A stretch of 64,000 bases of DNA, taken from NCBI RefSeq assembly GCF_002000055.1, contig NZ_MVBD01000003.1, positions 186,001 to 250,000 on the forward strand. The letters are read 5' to 3'. The translations under genes and the position numbers were made by a program. The stretch's first letter is position 1; the number at the start of each line of letters is the position of its first letter. The DNA comes from Marinicella sediminis (GTDB lineage Bacteria > Pseudomonadota > Gammaproteobacteria > Xanthomonadales > Marinicellaceae). Under the pieces are notes generated by a model. The model did not search any database and was not told the DNA's origin. It saw only the letters and a program-made list of their open reading frames with translations. Shown piece by piece: positions 42,681 to 51,122 of the stretch.

Positions 42681-43732
42681 TTCACCGTCACACAATCAAC
42701 GGTCAGATTTTCCAGCCTGTCCAGCATGGCGGAGGTACACAAACATCGGTTTTGGTCATCAATGACCAGGGCCAGTTCAATGCCCATTTTTTGTGCCACT
42801 TTATACCAGTTTTCAGAGCCCGCAACCACCAATGCAGTGGCCACAGCGTCTGCCTTGATGCCTTGTTCAGTAATGACAGTAGCAGACACCACCTCAGCCA
42901 CCGGCTGGCCGGTGTCGGGGTGAATGATGTGGGCGTATCGCTGACCGTCAAATGCTTTGTAGCGCTGGTAATTACCAGAGGTGAAGATGGCTTCATCACC
43001 TGACACTGTCAACTCAGCCACTGGTTGCCAGTCAGCGGGTGATTGGATGGCAATGCGCCAGGGTTGATTGCCTTTGCGGCCGATGCTGCGCAAATCGCCA
43101 CCTGCGTTGACAATGGCGTTATCTATGCCATGCCTGCGCAGCACTTCGATGGCCCGGTCTACGGCGTAACCTTTGGCAATGCCACCAAAATCCAGCCATA
43201 CATGGGGGCTTCCTGCAGACAGCTTGTTACCATTCAATTGCAGCCGTGAGGTATTTAATTGCTGACCAACCAGGAAATCAATCTCGGCTTGTTCTGGAGG
43301 AGGGGTGAGCAGTGGGTAATCATCGGTGTGAAATCCCCAGACATGAATCAGTTCACCCATGACCGGATTGAATAGCCCATCAGACTGTTCTGATAAGCGG
43401 ATGGTGCTGGAGATGAAAGCGGCTTCTTCATCATTTAGGCTGACTGATTTACCAGCCCGTAATTGTTGATTGATGGAAGTCAAACGACCAGGTTTCCAGG
43501 CATGCCATTGGTGATGCATGTCATTGAATAAATGGCTGATTTCATCGAAGGCATGTTCGGTGGCTTTGTCGTCATCATGCCATATGGTCAGGTTCACCAG
43601 GGTGCCAAAAACAAACAGTTGATGTTCGGTTTTTGTTCCGCTTTGGTTATGGCAGGCAGTCAGCCAGTACAGGCAAATCAGGACGATTGAAGTTTTATTA
43701 AAATCAATGTTGATACTCATTCTCATTAGCAT
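42671..43732 (-). CDS. apbE: FAD:protein FMN transferase ApbE (lipoprotein)
   Basis: 353 residues from the ATG preceded by GGGTGA. The N-terminus has a hydrophobic stretch ending in lipobox 'LTAC', so it is probably a periplasmic lipoprotein. ApbE motifs are 'HQWHAWKPGRLTSIN', 'GLFNPVMGELIHVWGF', 'WLDFGGIAKGYAVDRA', 'AIVNAGGDLRSIG', 'HIIHPDTGQP' and 'KADAVATAL'. The enzyme attaches FMN to Thr/Ser of target proteins. A target candidate, the FMN-binding protein at 45003, is encoded divergently nearby. A Fur-like box covers the first codons. Confidence 0.92.
   Translation of the reverse strand: MLMRMSINIDFNKTSIVLICLYWLTACHNQSGTKTEHQLFVFGTLVNLTIWHDDDKATEHAFDEISHLFNDMHHQWHAWKPGRLTSINQQLRAGKSVSLNDEEAAFISSTIRLSEQSDGLFNPVMGELIHVWGFHTDDYPLLTPPPEQAEIDFLVGQQLNTSRLQLNGNKLSAGSPHVWLDFGGIAKGYAVDRAIEVLRRHGIDNAIVNAGGDLRSIGRKGNQPWRIAIQSPADWQPVAELTVSGDEAIFTSGNYQRYKAFDGQRYAHIIHPDTGQPVAEVVSATVITEQGIKADAVATALVVAGSENWYKVAQKMGIELALVIDDQNRCLCTSAMLDRLENLTVDCVTVNQL
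43712..43730. promoter_or_regulatory. Fur-like box between apbE and the porin gene
   Basis: Minus strand GCTAATGAGAATGAGTATC matches 15 of 19 positions of the Fur consensus GATAATGATAATCATTATC. It lies just upstream of a possible porin -35 (ATTACA 43731-43736, 16-bp spacer, TATACC 43753-43758) and just downstream of a possible apbE extended -10 on the minus strand (TGGTATAAA, 43759-43751). One bound repressor could therefore block both promoters. Confidence 0.65.
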
Positions 43733-43771
43733 TACAATTCACCCACTTATTTTATACCATAACCATAACGA

Positions 43772-44986
43772 ATGAAAAAAGCACTGATATTGGCATTGTT
43801 ATGCCTGGCCGGAGCGGCGGCCGCCCAAGACACCCCTTCACTGGAAGAGATGTGGAAAATCATTCAACAACAACAGGCCACCATCGACTCATTGCAAAAA
43901 CAATTGGCTGAACAGACAGAGCAGGTCAAAGTCACAAGCGAGCAGTTGGAAGCTGATGTAGAAGCTCAGCAAGAAGCCATTGCCGTGGTGGCTGATGCCA
44001 TCGAAGAGCAATCGGCTCCAGCCAATCGGGTGAAGATTGGTGGATACGGAGAATTGCACTACAACAACCTGGATTCGGGAGATGAATTTGATTTTCATCG
44101 ATTTGTGCTGTTTTTTGGATATGATTTCAATGAGCGCACCCGATTCTTCTCTGAAATCGAATTGGAGCATGCCCTGGCAGGCGATGGTAAACCCGGTGAA
44201 GTAGAACTGGAGCAAGCCTATATTGAGTATCTGTTCAATGACAGCACCAAAGGTACTGCAGGCATCAGCCTGGTGCCGGTGGGCATCCTCAATGAAACCC
44301 ATGAGCCAGACACCTTCTTTGGCGTAGAGCGCAACAACGTTGAGAAAAACATCATTCCTTCAACCTGGTGGGAAGCAGGTTTGGGGTTGAACAAGCAGTT
44401 CAATGATCAATTGGGCCTGGATTTGTTTATTTCCAGTGGCCTGAACGTTCCTACTTCCGGCAGCAAAGCCTTTAACATACGCAGTGGCCGGCAAAAAGTG
44501 GCTGAAGCGGTTGGTTCAGATCTGGCATATACCGCCCGTCTGCGTTACAACCCCGTACCTGGTTTGCAATTGGCGGCCAGTTATCAGCATCAGACTGACT
44601 TGACTCAGGGCGCACTCGACGTGGCTGCCGACTTGTTTGAAATCAATGCCCAGTACCAGCGTGATGGTTTTGGTCTGCGGGCGCTTTATGCCCAATGGGA
44701 TCTGGACAACAACGTGAACACCGTGAATGCAGCCCGGGCTGAACAGATGGGTTACTACCTGGAACCTTCTTACCGGTTTGGCGCCGACCGCCGCTTCGGT
44801 GTGTTTGCCAGATACTCGGTGTATAATAACGACGCTGCGGATAACAACGCAGATGACGTGGAACAAATGGACCTCGGGTTCAATTTTTGGTTAACCCCAA
44901 CCACGGTGTTTAAATTCGATTATCAGGATCAGCGTGAGGGTGGTTCCGATGATGGCTTTAACCTGGGTGTTGGCTACTCTTTCTGA
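43772..44986 (+). CDS. Outer-membrane porin with N-terminal coiled coil
   Basis: 404 residues. A signal peptide ('ALILALLCLAGAAAAQ') is followed by a coiled coil (about 22-75, 'WKIIQQQQATIDSLQKQLAE'). A beta-barrel then starts near 'VKIGGYGELHYNNLDSG' and ends in phenylalanine ('LGVGYSF'), the Bam recognition signal. The overall pattern resembles OprP/OprO-like phosphate-selective porins, but the substrate is not clear. Position behind a Fur-like box and ahead of an FMN-binding and a PepSY protein suggests iron-related uptake or redox work. Confidence 0.8.
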   Translation: MKKALILALLCLAGAAAAQDTPSLEEMWKIIQQQQATIDSLQKQLAEQTEQVKVTSEQLEADVEAQQEAIAVVADAIEEQSAPANRVKIGGYGELHYNNLDSGDEFDFHRFVLFFGYDFNERTRFFSEIELEHALAGDGKPGEVELEQAYIEYLFNDSTKGTAGISLVPVGILNETHEPDTFFGVERNNVEKNIIPSTWWEAGLGLNKQFNDQLGLDLFISSGLNVPTSGSKAFNIRSGRQKVAEAVGSDLAYTARLRYNPVPGLQLAASYQHQTDLTQGALDVAADLFEINAQYQRDGFGLRALYAQWDLDNNVNTVNAARAEQMGYYLEPSYRFGADRRFGVFARYSVYNNDAADNNADDVEQMDLGFNFWLTPTTVFKFDYQDQREGGSDDGFNLGVGYSF

Positions 44987-45002
44987 CAGACAATAGATTC
45001 AT

Positions 45003-45521
45003 TTGAAATCGGTATTCATCAAACCGCTGTATGTGTTCAGCCTGTTGATCTTAGCATCAACAGGCTGGTCTTATACACCGGCTGAAAATGAAAAAATACA
45101 GACATTCCTCAACCAAACCTTTGACCAACAGATCCCCAAACCCAAACGGGTCTGGATCAAAGGTGAGATGAAAACCTCCATTCAACACATCCTCGGTCGC
45201 ACATCACATAAACTCAGTTACCGCTATTGGCAGGCCGATGGTAAAACCGTTTGGTTGCTGGACGAACTGGGTAAAGAGCGTGACATCACCACGGCAGTGG
45301 TCATCAAAGAACAGCAGGTATATGCGGTCAAGGTACTGATCTACCGGGAGTCACGGGGTGGTGAAGTTCAGGTGCCCTGGTTCACTGAGCAATTCAAAGG
45401 TGCGGTTCACGAGGGTGACTGGCAAAATGAAATTGATGGCATCAGTGGTGCCACATTGTCTGTCTGGGCACTGAAAAAACAAACTGAACTCGCGCTTTAC
45501 CTGAGTCAGCAGCTGTCATGA
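45003..45521 (+). CDS. FMN-binding domain protein, predicted ApbE target
   Basis: 172 residues from TTG, 16 nt after the porin stop. A signal peptide ('VFSLLILASTGWSYT') leads to an FMN_bind domain with 'TAVVIKEQQVYAVKVLIYRE' and the flavinylation motif 'DGISGAT' (D145-T151). The Thr is the expected site for covalent FMN transfer by ApbE. Such proteins relay electrons across the envelope. The stop overlaps the start of the PepSY gene (ATGA), linking the two. Confidence 0.82.
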   Translation: MKSVFIKPLYVFSLLILASTGWSYTPAENEKIQTFLNQTFDQQIPKPKRVWIKGEMKTSIQHILGRTSHKLSYRYWQADGKTVWLLDELGKERDITTAVVIKEQQVYAVKVLIYRESRGGEVQVPWFTEQFKGAVHEGDWQNEIDGISGATLSVWALKKQTELALYLSQQLS

Positions 45522-46240
45522 GGTTGCGCAAATTGCTGCGTAAAGTTCACCGCTGGGTTGGTCTGTTAGCCTCCCTGTGGTTATTACAACTGGCAGTCAC
45601 AGGCCTGTTGATACAGCTGGCTGATCCATTGGGATTGACCAAGCGTTCTGTACAGTCTGCGATGATCCTGAAATGGTTTGATTTCGGTCGCTTGCAACAG
45701 GCTTTTGATGTGGCTGAAGATACAGTGGTCCAGATCGATGATCGGGTCAGTCTGCATGGCGTCGTGGTCGATGTACCAGAACCGATTCTGGCGGTGGCAC
45801 GGAGTGGCGGTCAGTGGTTGCTGGCCACAAGTCATTCACTGCGCTGGTACAACAATGAGGGTTCGCCAATCTTACAGGTCGATGAATTTGATGGCTTACC
45901 AACCCCAGTGGATGGTTTGTTTGTCCATGCAGATCAGGTTTATGTCCAACATCAGCACAAGTGGTATGCGTGGCAGGCCGATAATTATCAGTTCAGCGAA
46001 ACTGAGCTGCGGTTTACGGCCAGCCAGTCTGGTAGGGCATTGAATGATCAGGAACAAGCCGAACATTTTGCCAGCTTATTGAAAGGTCGCTTGACTGCAG
46101 AAAAAGTTTTGCACGGAATTCATTCAGGATTGAAATCCTCTTTTTGGCTGAATGTGTTGTCAGCCCTGGCCTTGTTATATCTTTGTTTATCCGGTATCTA
46201 TTTGTTTTTTAAACAACCCCGCACCAGAAAAATTAAGTGA
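45518..46240 (+). CDS. PepSY-associated transmembrane protein
   Basis: 240 residues. The N-terminus 'LLRKVHRWVGLLASLWLLQL' and the C-terminal 'LHGIHSGLKSSFWLNVLSAL' with a final helix are typical of PepSY_TM proteins related to ferric-siderophore reductases. The conserved histidines in 'VHRWVG' and 'LHGIHSG' may bind heme. The middle is a periplasmic beta-rich domain. Coupled to the FMN-binding protein, it could pass electrons through the inner membrane to the flavin. Confidence 0.75.
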   Translation: MRLRKLLRKVHRWVGLLASLWLLQLAVTGLLIQLADPLGLTKRSVQSAMILKWFDFGRLQQAFDVAEDTVVQIDDRVSLHGVVVDVPEPILAVARSGGQWLLATSHSLRWYNNEGSPILQVDEFDGLPTPVDGLFVHADQVYVQHQHKWYAWQADNYQFSETELRFTASQSGRALNDQEQAEHFASLLKGRLTAEKVLHGIHSGLKSSFWLNVLSALALLYLCLSGIYLFFKQPRTRKIK

Positions 46241-46321
46241 TATCATTCCGCCCTGCATCCAAAAGACTGTTGTCACTCCTCTAACAGGTATCTCACATAA
46301 ATCATCAGAGGAATTCATTAC

Positions 46322-46684
46322 ATGTCTGCAGAACTGGCTACATTGTTTCTTATCATGGGTATTTTTACCCTGATCATTGTTTTACACATGACCAATCGCT
46401 ATCGGTTGAAAGTAAAAACCCACGAATTATTGGAAAAAAGCATCGATAAAGGCATCGATGTCACTCCCGAATTACTGGATAAACTCAATCAGGACCGTTC
46501 GCCAAGATTTAAAGACTTTCGCCGTGGTATCATCATGGTTGCGATCGGTGCTGCGGTGCTGTGTTTCAGTTTGATCATCCCGCAAGATGACACGGCCAGG
46601 GTTTTCCGTGGATTGTCATTGTTACCTGTTTTCATTGGTGCGGGGTTTTTACTGGTTTGGAAAATCAACAACTACAACGACTGA
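46322..46684 (+). CDS. Small DUF6249-like membrane protein
   Basis: 120 residues, RBS AGAGGAA. Three membrane helices ('LATLFLIMGIFTLIIVLHM', 'GIIMVAIGAAVLCFSLII', 'GLSLLPVFIGAGFLLVWKI') flank a cytoplasmic segment with 'KGIDVTPELLDKLNQDRSP'. This pattern occurs in small proteins encoded beside ECF sigma factors. It immediately precedes the sigma gene here and may belong to its regulatory unit. Confidence 0.65.
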   Translation: MSAELATLFLIMGIFTLIIVLHMTNRYRLKVKTHELLEKSIDKGIDVTPELLDKLNQDRSPRFKDFRRGIIMVAIGAAVLCFSLIIPQDDTARVFRGLSLLPVFIGAGFLLVWKINNYND

Positions 46685-46689
46685 AACTG

Positions 46690-47235
46690 GTGAATCAGGA
46701 CACCGTCTTGTCACTGGTCAACCGTGTGATCTCCCGCGATGATCACGCGGCTTTTGCGCGCCTGGTGCAGATACACCAAAACCTGATCAGACATTTTTTG
46801 CGCCGGCTGACAGCGGGTGATCATGCCACGGCTGAAGACCTGTCTCAGGAAACCTTTTTGTTGGCTTACCGCAAAATCAGACAATTCAAAGGCAAAGGCA
46901 GCTTCAGCGCCTGGCTGCACACCATTGCCTACCGCTTGTTTCTGAAACAGATCAAACCCGTCCAAGTGGTGAGTTTTGATGCTGAGCTGCACAGTCAAGC
47001 GACTGGCAGTAACCCCAATGATGCCGATCTGGAGGCCGAGCGCCTGATGCAGATCCTCAATCAGAAAGAACGGGCAGTGATCACCCTGTCCTGTGCAGCG
47101 GGCATGAGTCATGGTGAGATACAGGCGGTCACACAATTGCCCCTGGGTACCATCAAATCCCTGATCCAACGCGGTCGGCAAAAACTGCTCAAACACTTTG
47201 CTCAACCAACCAAACAACAACAGGTGAGTTCATGA
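46690..47235 (+). CDS. ECF-type RNA polymerase sigma factor
   Basis: 181 residues if started at GTG 46690; a TTG at 46657 overlapping the previous gene is the alternative. Neither has a strong RBS. Region 2 is evident in 'HFLRRLTAGDHATAEDLSQE' and 'TFLLAYRKIRQFKGKGSFSA'. Region 4 is evident in 'MSHGEIQAVTQLPLGTIKSL' with 'IQRGRQKLLKHF'. The stop overlaps the following small membrane protein gene (ATGA), which may be its anti-sigma partner. Confidence 0.88.
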   Translation: MNQDTVLSLVNRVISRDDHAAFARLVQIHQNLIRHFLRRLTAGDHATAEDLSQETFLLAYRKIRQFKGKGSFSAWLHTIAYRLFLKQIKPVQVVSFDAELHSQATGSNPNDADLEAERLMQILNQKERAVITLSCAAGMSHGEIQAVTQLPLGTIKSLIQRGRQKLLKHFAQPTKQQQVSS

Positions 47236-47516
47236 ATGACCCAACACTGAATGATTTATTGTCCTATCAGCAACCCCTGGATGACCAGGCTTTTACCGCC
47301 CAACTGATGCAGCGGGTACAGGCAGAAAATCGCCGCCGGTGGCGCATCATGCTGATGTTCATTGTGCTGGGCGTGTTGCTGACCCTGGCTTATCTGTGGT
47401 TGTTGATACCAGCAGCCGTCTGGAGCACTTTATTGACCCCGGTCAACGGTATCATGTTGTTTGTTACCGGGGGCTTTGTGTTGTGGCTGTGGACCGATAC
47501 CCTGGCCAGTGATTAG
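47232..47516 (+). CDS. Small membrane protein, candidate anti-sigma factor
   Basis: 94 residues. A cytoplasmic N-terminus ('LLSYQQPLDDQAFTAQLMQR') of about 35 residues is followed by two membrane helices ('IMLMFIVLGVLLTLAYLWLL', 'VNGIMLFVTGGFVLWLW'). It is translationally coupled to the ECF sigma gene, and the short N-terminus could hold the sigma factor at the membrane. No zinc (ZAS) motif is present. The anti-sigma role is inference from context. The end overlaps the convergent peptidase gene by 4 nt. Confidence 0.6.
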   Translation: MNDPTLNDLLSYQQPLDDQAFTAQLMQRVQAENRRRWRIMLMFIVLGVLLTLAYLWLLIPAAVWSTLLTPVNGIMLFVTGGFVLWLWTDTLASD

Positions 47517-49487
47517 GGACTGGCAGCAGGTTCATTCACCAGCCCGCTGGCCTGGCCAATGTGTTGGTTAAGAAATTGCAGCATCAGATCATACAATCCC
47601 ACATTGTTTTCCAGGTTATAAAAGCCATGTCCTTCATAAGTTTTGAGTAAGGTCACCGGTTCGTTGCCCGCCTGGGTCAGGGCGTCCTTCATGCGGTGGT
47701 AATTGGCCACCGGTACCCTGGGGTCCTTGCCGCCATGTACCAGCATCACCGGGGCTTTGATCTTGCTGGCATGGGTCAGTGGTGAACGTGCTTTGACGAA
47801 GGCATCGTCGTTGTAATTCCAGGCTTCATCAACAAAGCGCCTGCCACCCTCAGAACGCATGGTGTCCGCCTGACGCCACAGGCTGATGTCATACAAACCC
47901 ACATAGCCAATGCTGCACTGGTACAGGTCAGGTTCCATGGCCGCACCCATCAGCGCCGCGTAGCCGCCATAAGAGGCGCCATAAATACAGATGCGGTTGG
48001 CATCGGCATAACCCTGTTCAATGGCCCAATGGGTGGCGTCGGTGAGGTCGTGTTGCATTTCAGCTCCCATTTTACCGTAATGATCATATTGAAAAGTCGC
48101 GCCGCGGCCGCCGGAACCGCGGTAATTTACCTGTAGTACTGTGTAGCCATGATGCGCCAGGAACTGTACTTCCCGGTCATAGCGCCATTGATCTGCCACG
48201 CCATAGGGCCCACCGTGAATCAGCAGTACCATGGGGCCTGGCGTTTTGTCTGCATTCAGGGGCTGGGACAGGTAGCCACGAATTTCCAGACCGTCACGTG
48301 CGGTGAAGCTGATCGGGGATTTGCCGGCGGTCGATCCAGGGCAGGGTTTTGAACAGAGGTTTCACCTGATTGCTGTTCAGGTCCATCAGGTAGTGATTAC
48401 CGGGGTTGTAGTCACTCCACACCCGGACCACCACTTGTTGGCCATCGGCTGAGGCATTGACCAGGTTGATGGCCTGTCCCTGAAATGACTGGTACAGTGA
48501 GCGGTACAATTTGGCCACCTGGTGGTTGGGGTCAAAAAATTCGACTTCTACATGGCCAGGCATACGGGTAAAGCCAATGACATCTGGGGTCACTTGATTG
48601 AAGTCCCTGATCAAGGCCTGGATGTCTGCATCTCCATTGATGGCGTGGATCAATTTGTAGTCCTGGCTGCTCAGGTCCAGTGCGTAAATGCCGCGTCCAG
48701 AATCACCGGAATCATTTTCAATGTACAGCAGATTGTTGTCAGCCGAGAACTCAAGTGGACGCAGATTGATGCCCTTGTCATCGAATTTTTTAAACAGCTG
48801 CCACTGTTCTTCGGCCTGATTCCACAGATGGATAAAATATTCACTGCCATCGTCACTGGAGTTGGTAGATACCTTGATTTTGCCACTGTGGTCAGCCATC
48901 AGCCGGGAAAAAGGTTCGGCGCTTTTGCCCACCACCTTCTGCCTGCCATTATAGACATTCAGTCGGTAGGCATAGGTAAAGCGGTTGTCATCCATCAACG
49001 AAATGAGGATGTGTTTGTCGTCATCCGGCAACAGATTGAGTATCCGGAAAGGGCGCTGGATGTCGCGGTTACCTCCTTTGGTACGGCTTTTGGCCGGTAG
49101 CAATTGGATGGTTTTCTTGCCATTGATGTTGCCGGCGAACAGAAAACCGGTGGGCGAAGGTTGATCCAATGGTCCGACTTTACGCACCATGGTGGCGTAA
49201 ATCCGTTCATTATTAAGCCATCCAAAATTGCCAATTTCTCTTTTCTCAGAGGAAAAATCAAATACCTGTAGAATCTGAGTTGCGTTGACGTCCAGAATCA
49301 CCAGTTTTTTGACCCCGTCTGTTTCAGTGGTGGCGGCAAAGTGTTTGCCATCCGGGGAAATTTTGATCGCCGTCAGATCAGGGTTCTTGAAAAAGGTTTC
49401 GGTGCTGATGGTGGCGGCTTCATTGTGACTCACTACGCACAACAAAAACAAAGCAGTCAATCGGATCATAAGATCGTCCAAAAGCAA
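47513..49487 (-). pseudogene. S9-family (prolyl oligopeptidase-like) peptidase, split by a frameshift
   Basis: Two adjacent frames encode one S9 peptidase. The first (49487, or ATG 49469, to 48294) gives a signal peptide and beta-propeller ('LTAIKISPDGKHFAATTETD', 'FGWLNNERIYATMVRKVG'), ending after 'LPWIDRRQIPDQLHRT'. The second frame resumes '...GKSPISFTARDGLEIRGYL' before 'MVLLIHGGPYGVADQW' and ends at 47513. It carries the full triad: Ser in 'YGASYGGYAALMGA', Asp in 'HGGKDPRVP' and His in 'YEGHGFYN'. One extra base near 48321-48333 would explain the break. It is either a recent pseudogene or a sequencing error, since everything else is intact. Confidence 0.8.
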
Positions 49488-49604
49488 TTATTGTACCCAA
49501 CAGTCCATGGCAGCCTCAATGGTGTCTGTTGTTTTTTCTCAGGCCAGTGAGCGATGGTCAGAATTTTGTTAAACTGAATTGACTTTAACCAACCAGGAAT
49601 ACGC

Positions 49605-50855
49605 ATGAAGGCCGAAGCACCAACTTATCTGATTCAAAGCGATGCCGTGTTGTTCGGTATTCTGGCCCTGATACTGGGACTGGTGTTTTACACCAAACAA
49701 AGTCTGCATCCGGTATGGGTGAAGTTTTACACTTACGTACCGGCCTTGTTGATGTGTTATCTGTTGCCATCTTTTCTGACCACCTTTGGCCTGGTGGACC
49801 CGGATGCCTCCAACCTGTATTACATGGCTTCGCGTTACCTGTTACCAGCAGCCCTGGTTTTGCTGACCCTGAGTGTTGATCTGAAAGGCATCATTCGCCT
49901 GGGGCCCAAAGCCGGCATCATGTTCCTCACCGGTACGCTGGGCATTGTGATTGGTGGCCCGATTGCTTTTCTGGCCACCCGGGCCATGTTTCCAGAAGCC
50001 TTTGCTGCGTCCGGAGCAGATGACATCTGGCGTGGCATGACCACGCTGGCCGGATCCTGGATTGGCGGTGGTGCCAACCAGGCGGCGATGAAAGAAGTCT
50101 GGGAAGTGTCTGATGCAGCTTTTACACAGATGGTGGCGATTGATGTGGTGTGGGCCAATATCTGGATGGCCGTATTGCTGTTGATGGCCGCGCGGTCAGC
50201 CAAAATCGATGCCAGAACAGGTGCTGATGTGTCGGCCATTGAACGCATCAAACTGAAGATGGAAACCTTCCAGAAAGACAACGCCAAAGCCCTGACCTTA
50301 CCCGATCTGGTGTTTATGGCGGCAATGGCTTTTGGCGTCACTGGTGCTGCTCATGCGGTGGCCAACTGGTTGGGGCCGGCGATCAAAGACAACCTACCGG
50401 TGCTGGCTGACCTGAACCTGCATTCCACTTTTTTCTGGCTGGTGATTCTGGCCACCATCGGTGGTGTGCTGTTGTCCTTTACCCGGGCCCGTAAATTTGA
50501 AGGTTCTGGTGCCTCAGGCATCGGTTCCTTGTTTGTATATATGCTGGTGGCCACCATTGGTCTGAAAATGGATGTCACCCAAATCAAACCTTTTCTGTTC
50601 GTTATTGGTGGCATCTGGATCGGTACGCATGCGGTTTTGTTGCTGCTGGTTGGCAAATTGATCAAAGCCCCGGTGTTTTTCCTGGCAGTGGGTTCTCAGG
50701 CCAATGTCGGGGGCGCAGCATCCGCTCCGGTGGTGGCCTCGGCATTCCACACCGCCCTCGCGCCGGTGGGCGTACTGTTGGCCGTGCTGGGATACGTGGT
50801 GGGTACCTCAGCGGCCATGCTGACCGGGATTATTCTGCAGGCAATGGCGGGGTAA
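49605..50855 (+). CDS. DUF819-family membrane protein (YjcL-like)
   Basis: 416 residues with about ten hydrophobic segments. Characteristic segments are 'YMASRYLLPAALVLLTLSVD', 'TGTLGIVIGGPIAFLATRAM', 'TLAGSWIGGGANQAAMKEV' and 'VGSQANVGGAASAPVVASAF'. The two inverted 'GGxAN/GGAAS' elements resemble the halves of CPA/GltS-like transporters. The substrate is unknown. It is monocistronic. RBS (CCAGGAA) present upstream of the ATG. Confidence 0.82.
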   Translation: MKAEAPTYLIQSDAVLFGILALILGLVFYTKQSLHPVWVKFYTYVPALLMCYLLPSFLTTFGLVDPDASNLYYMASRYLLPAALVLLTLSVDLKGIIRLGPKAGIMFLTGTLGIVIGGPIAFLATRAMFPEAFAASGADDIWRGMTTLAGSWIGGGANQAAMKEVWEVSDAAFTQMVAIDVVWANIWMAVLLLMAARSAKIDARTGADVSAIERIKLKMETFQKDNAKALTLPDLVFMAAMAFGVTGAAHAVANWLGPAIKDNLPVLADLNLHSTFFWLVILATIGGVLLSFTRARKFEGSGASGIGSLFVYMLVATIGLKMDVTQIKPFLFVIGGIWIGTHAVLLLLVGKLIKAPVFFLAVGSQANVGGAASAPVVASAFHTALAPVGVLLAVLGYVVGTSAAMLTGIILQAMAG

Positions 50856-51081
50856 TGGGTTCATAAGTGGATTGATTCTGGTGAACAATGGATGGGGATA
50901 ATGCCGACTTTTTCTGGTTTGCCAAATCGCAGACCTCACCAGCCAGTTTCATTGTCCGTAGTTGGATGCGTGCCACATTTTTTTGTCATATAAATCAGCT
51001 ATAATCGGGTCTTGAATCCTACAGCAGCAGTTAATGACTGAGTTTTAAGTGCTGGTTGTTTTGGACAATACCGGACTTATA

Positions 51082-51097
51082 CAGTCACCAATGACTG
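51082..51097 (+). repeat. Small hairpin in the leader of the MBOAT gene
   Basis: Perfect CAGTCA / TGACTG stem with a CCAA loop, followed by GGG, about 25 nt before the TTG start. The octamer AATGACTG also occurs at 51033-51040. The 267-nt gap (50856-51122) also has a TATAAT at 51000-51005 without a convincing -35. I see no known riboswitch in it. Confidence 0.4.
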
Positions 51098-51122
51098 GGG
51101 CTGACAGAACAAGGACCTGACA

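Noticed and set aside
50856-51122. Riboswitch in the 267-nt leader region of the MBOAT gene
   Set aside because: Apart from one 6-bp hairpin I see none of the conserved cores of known riboswitches (for example c-di-GMP, TPP, cobalamin).
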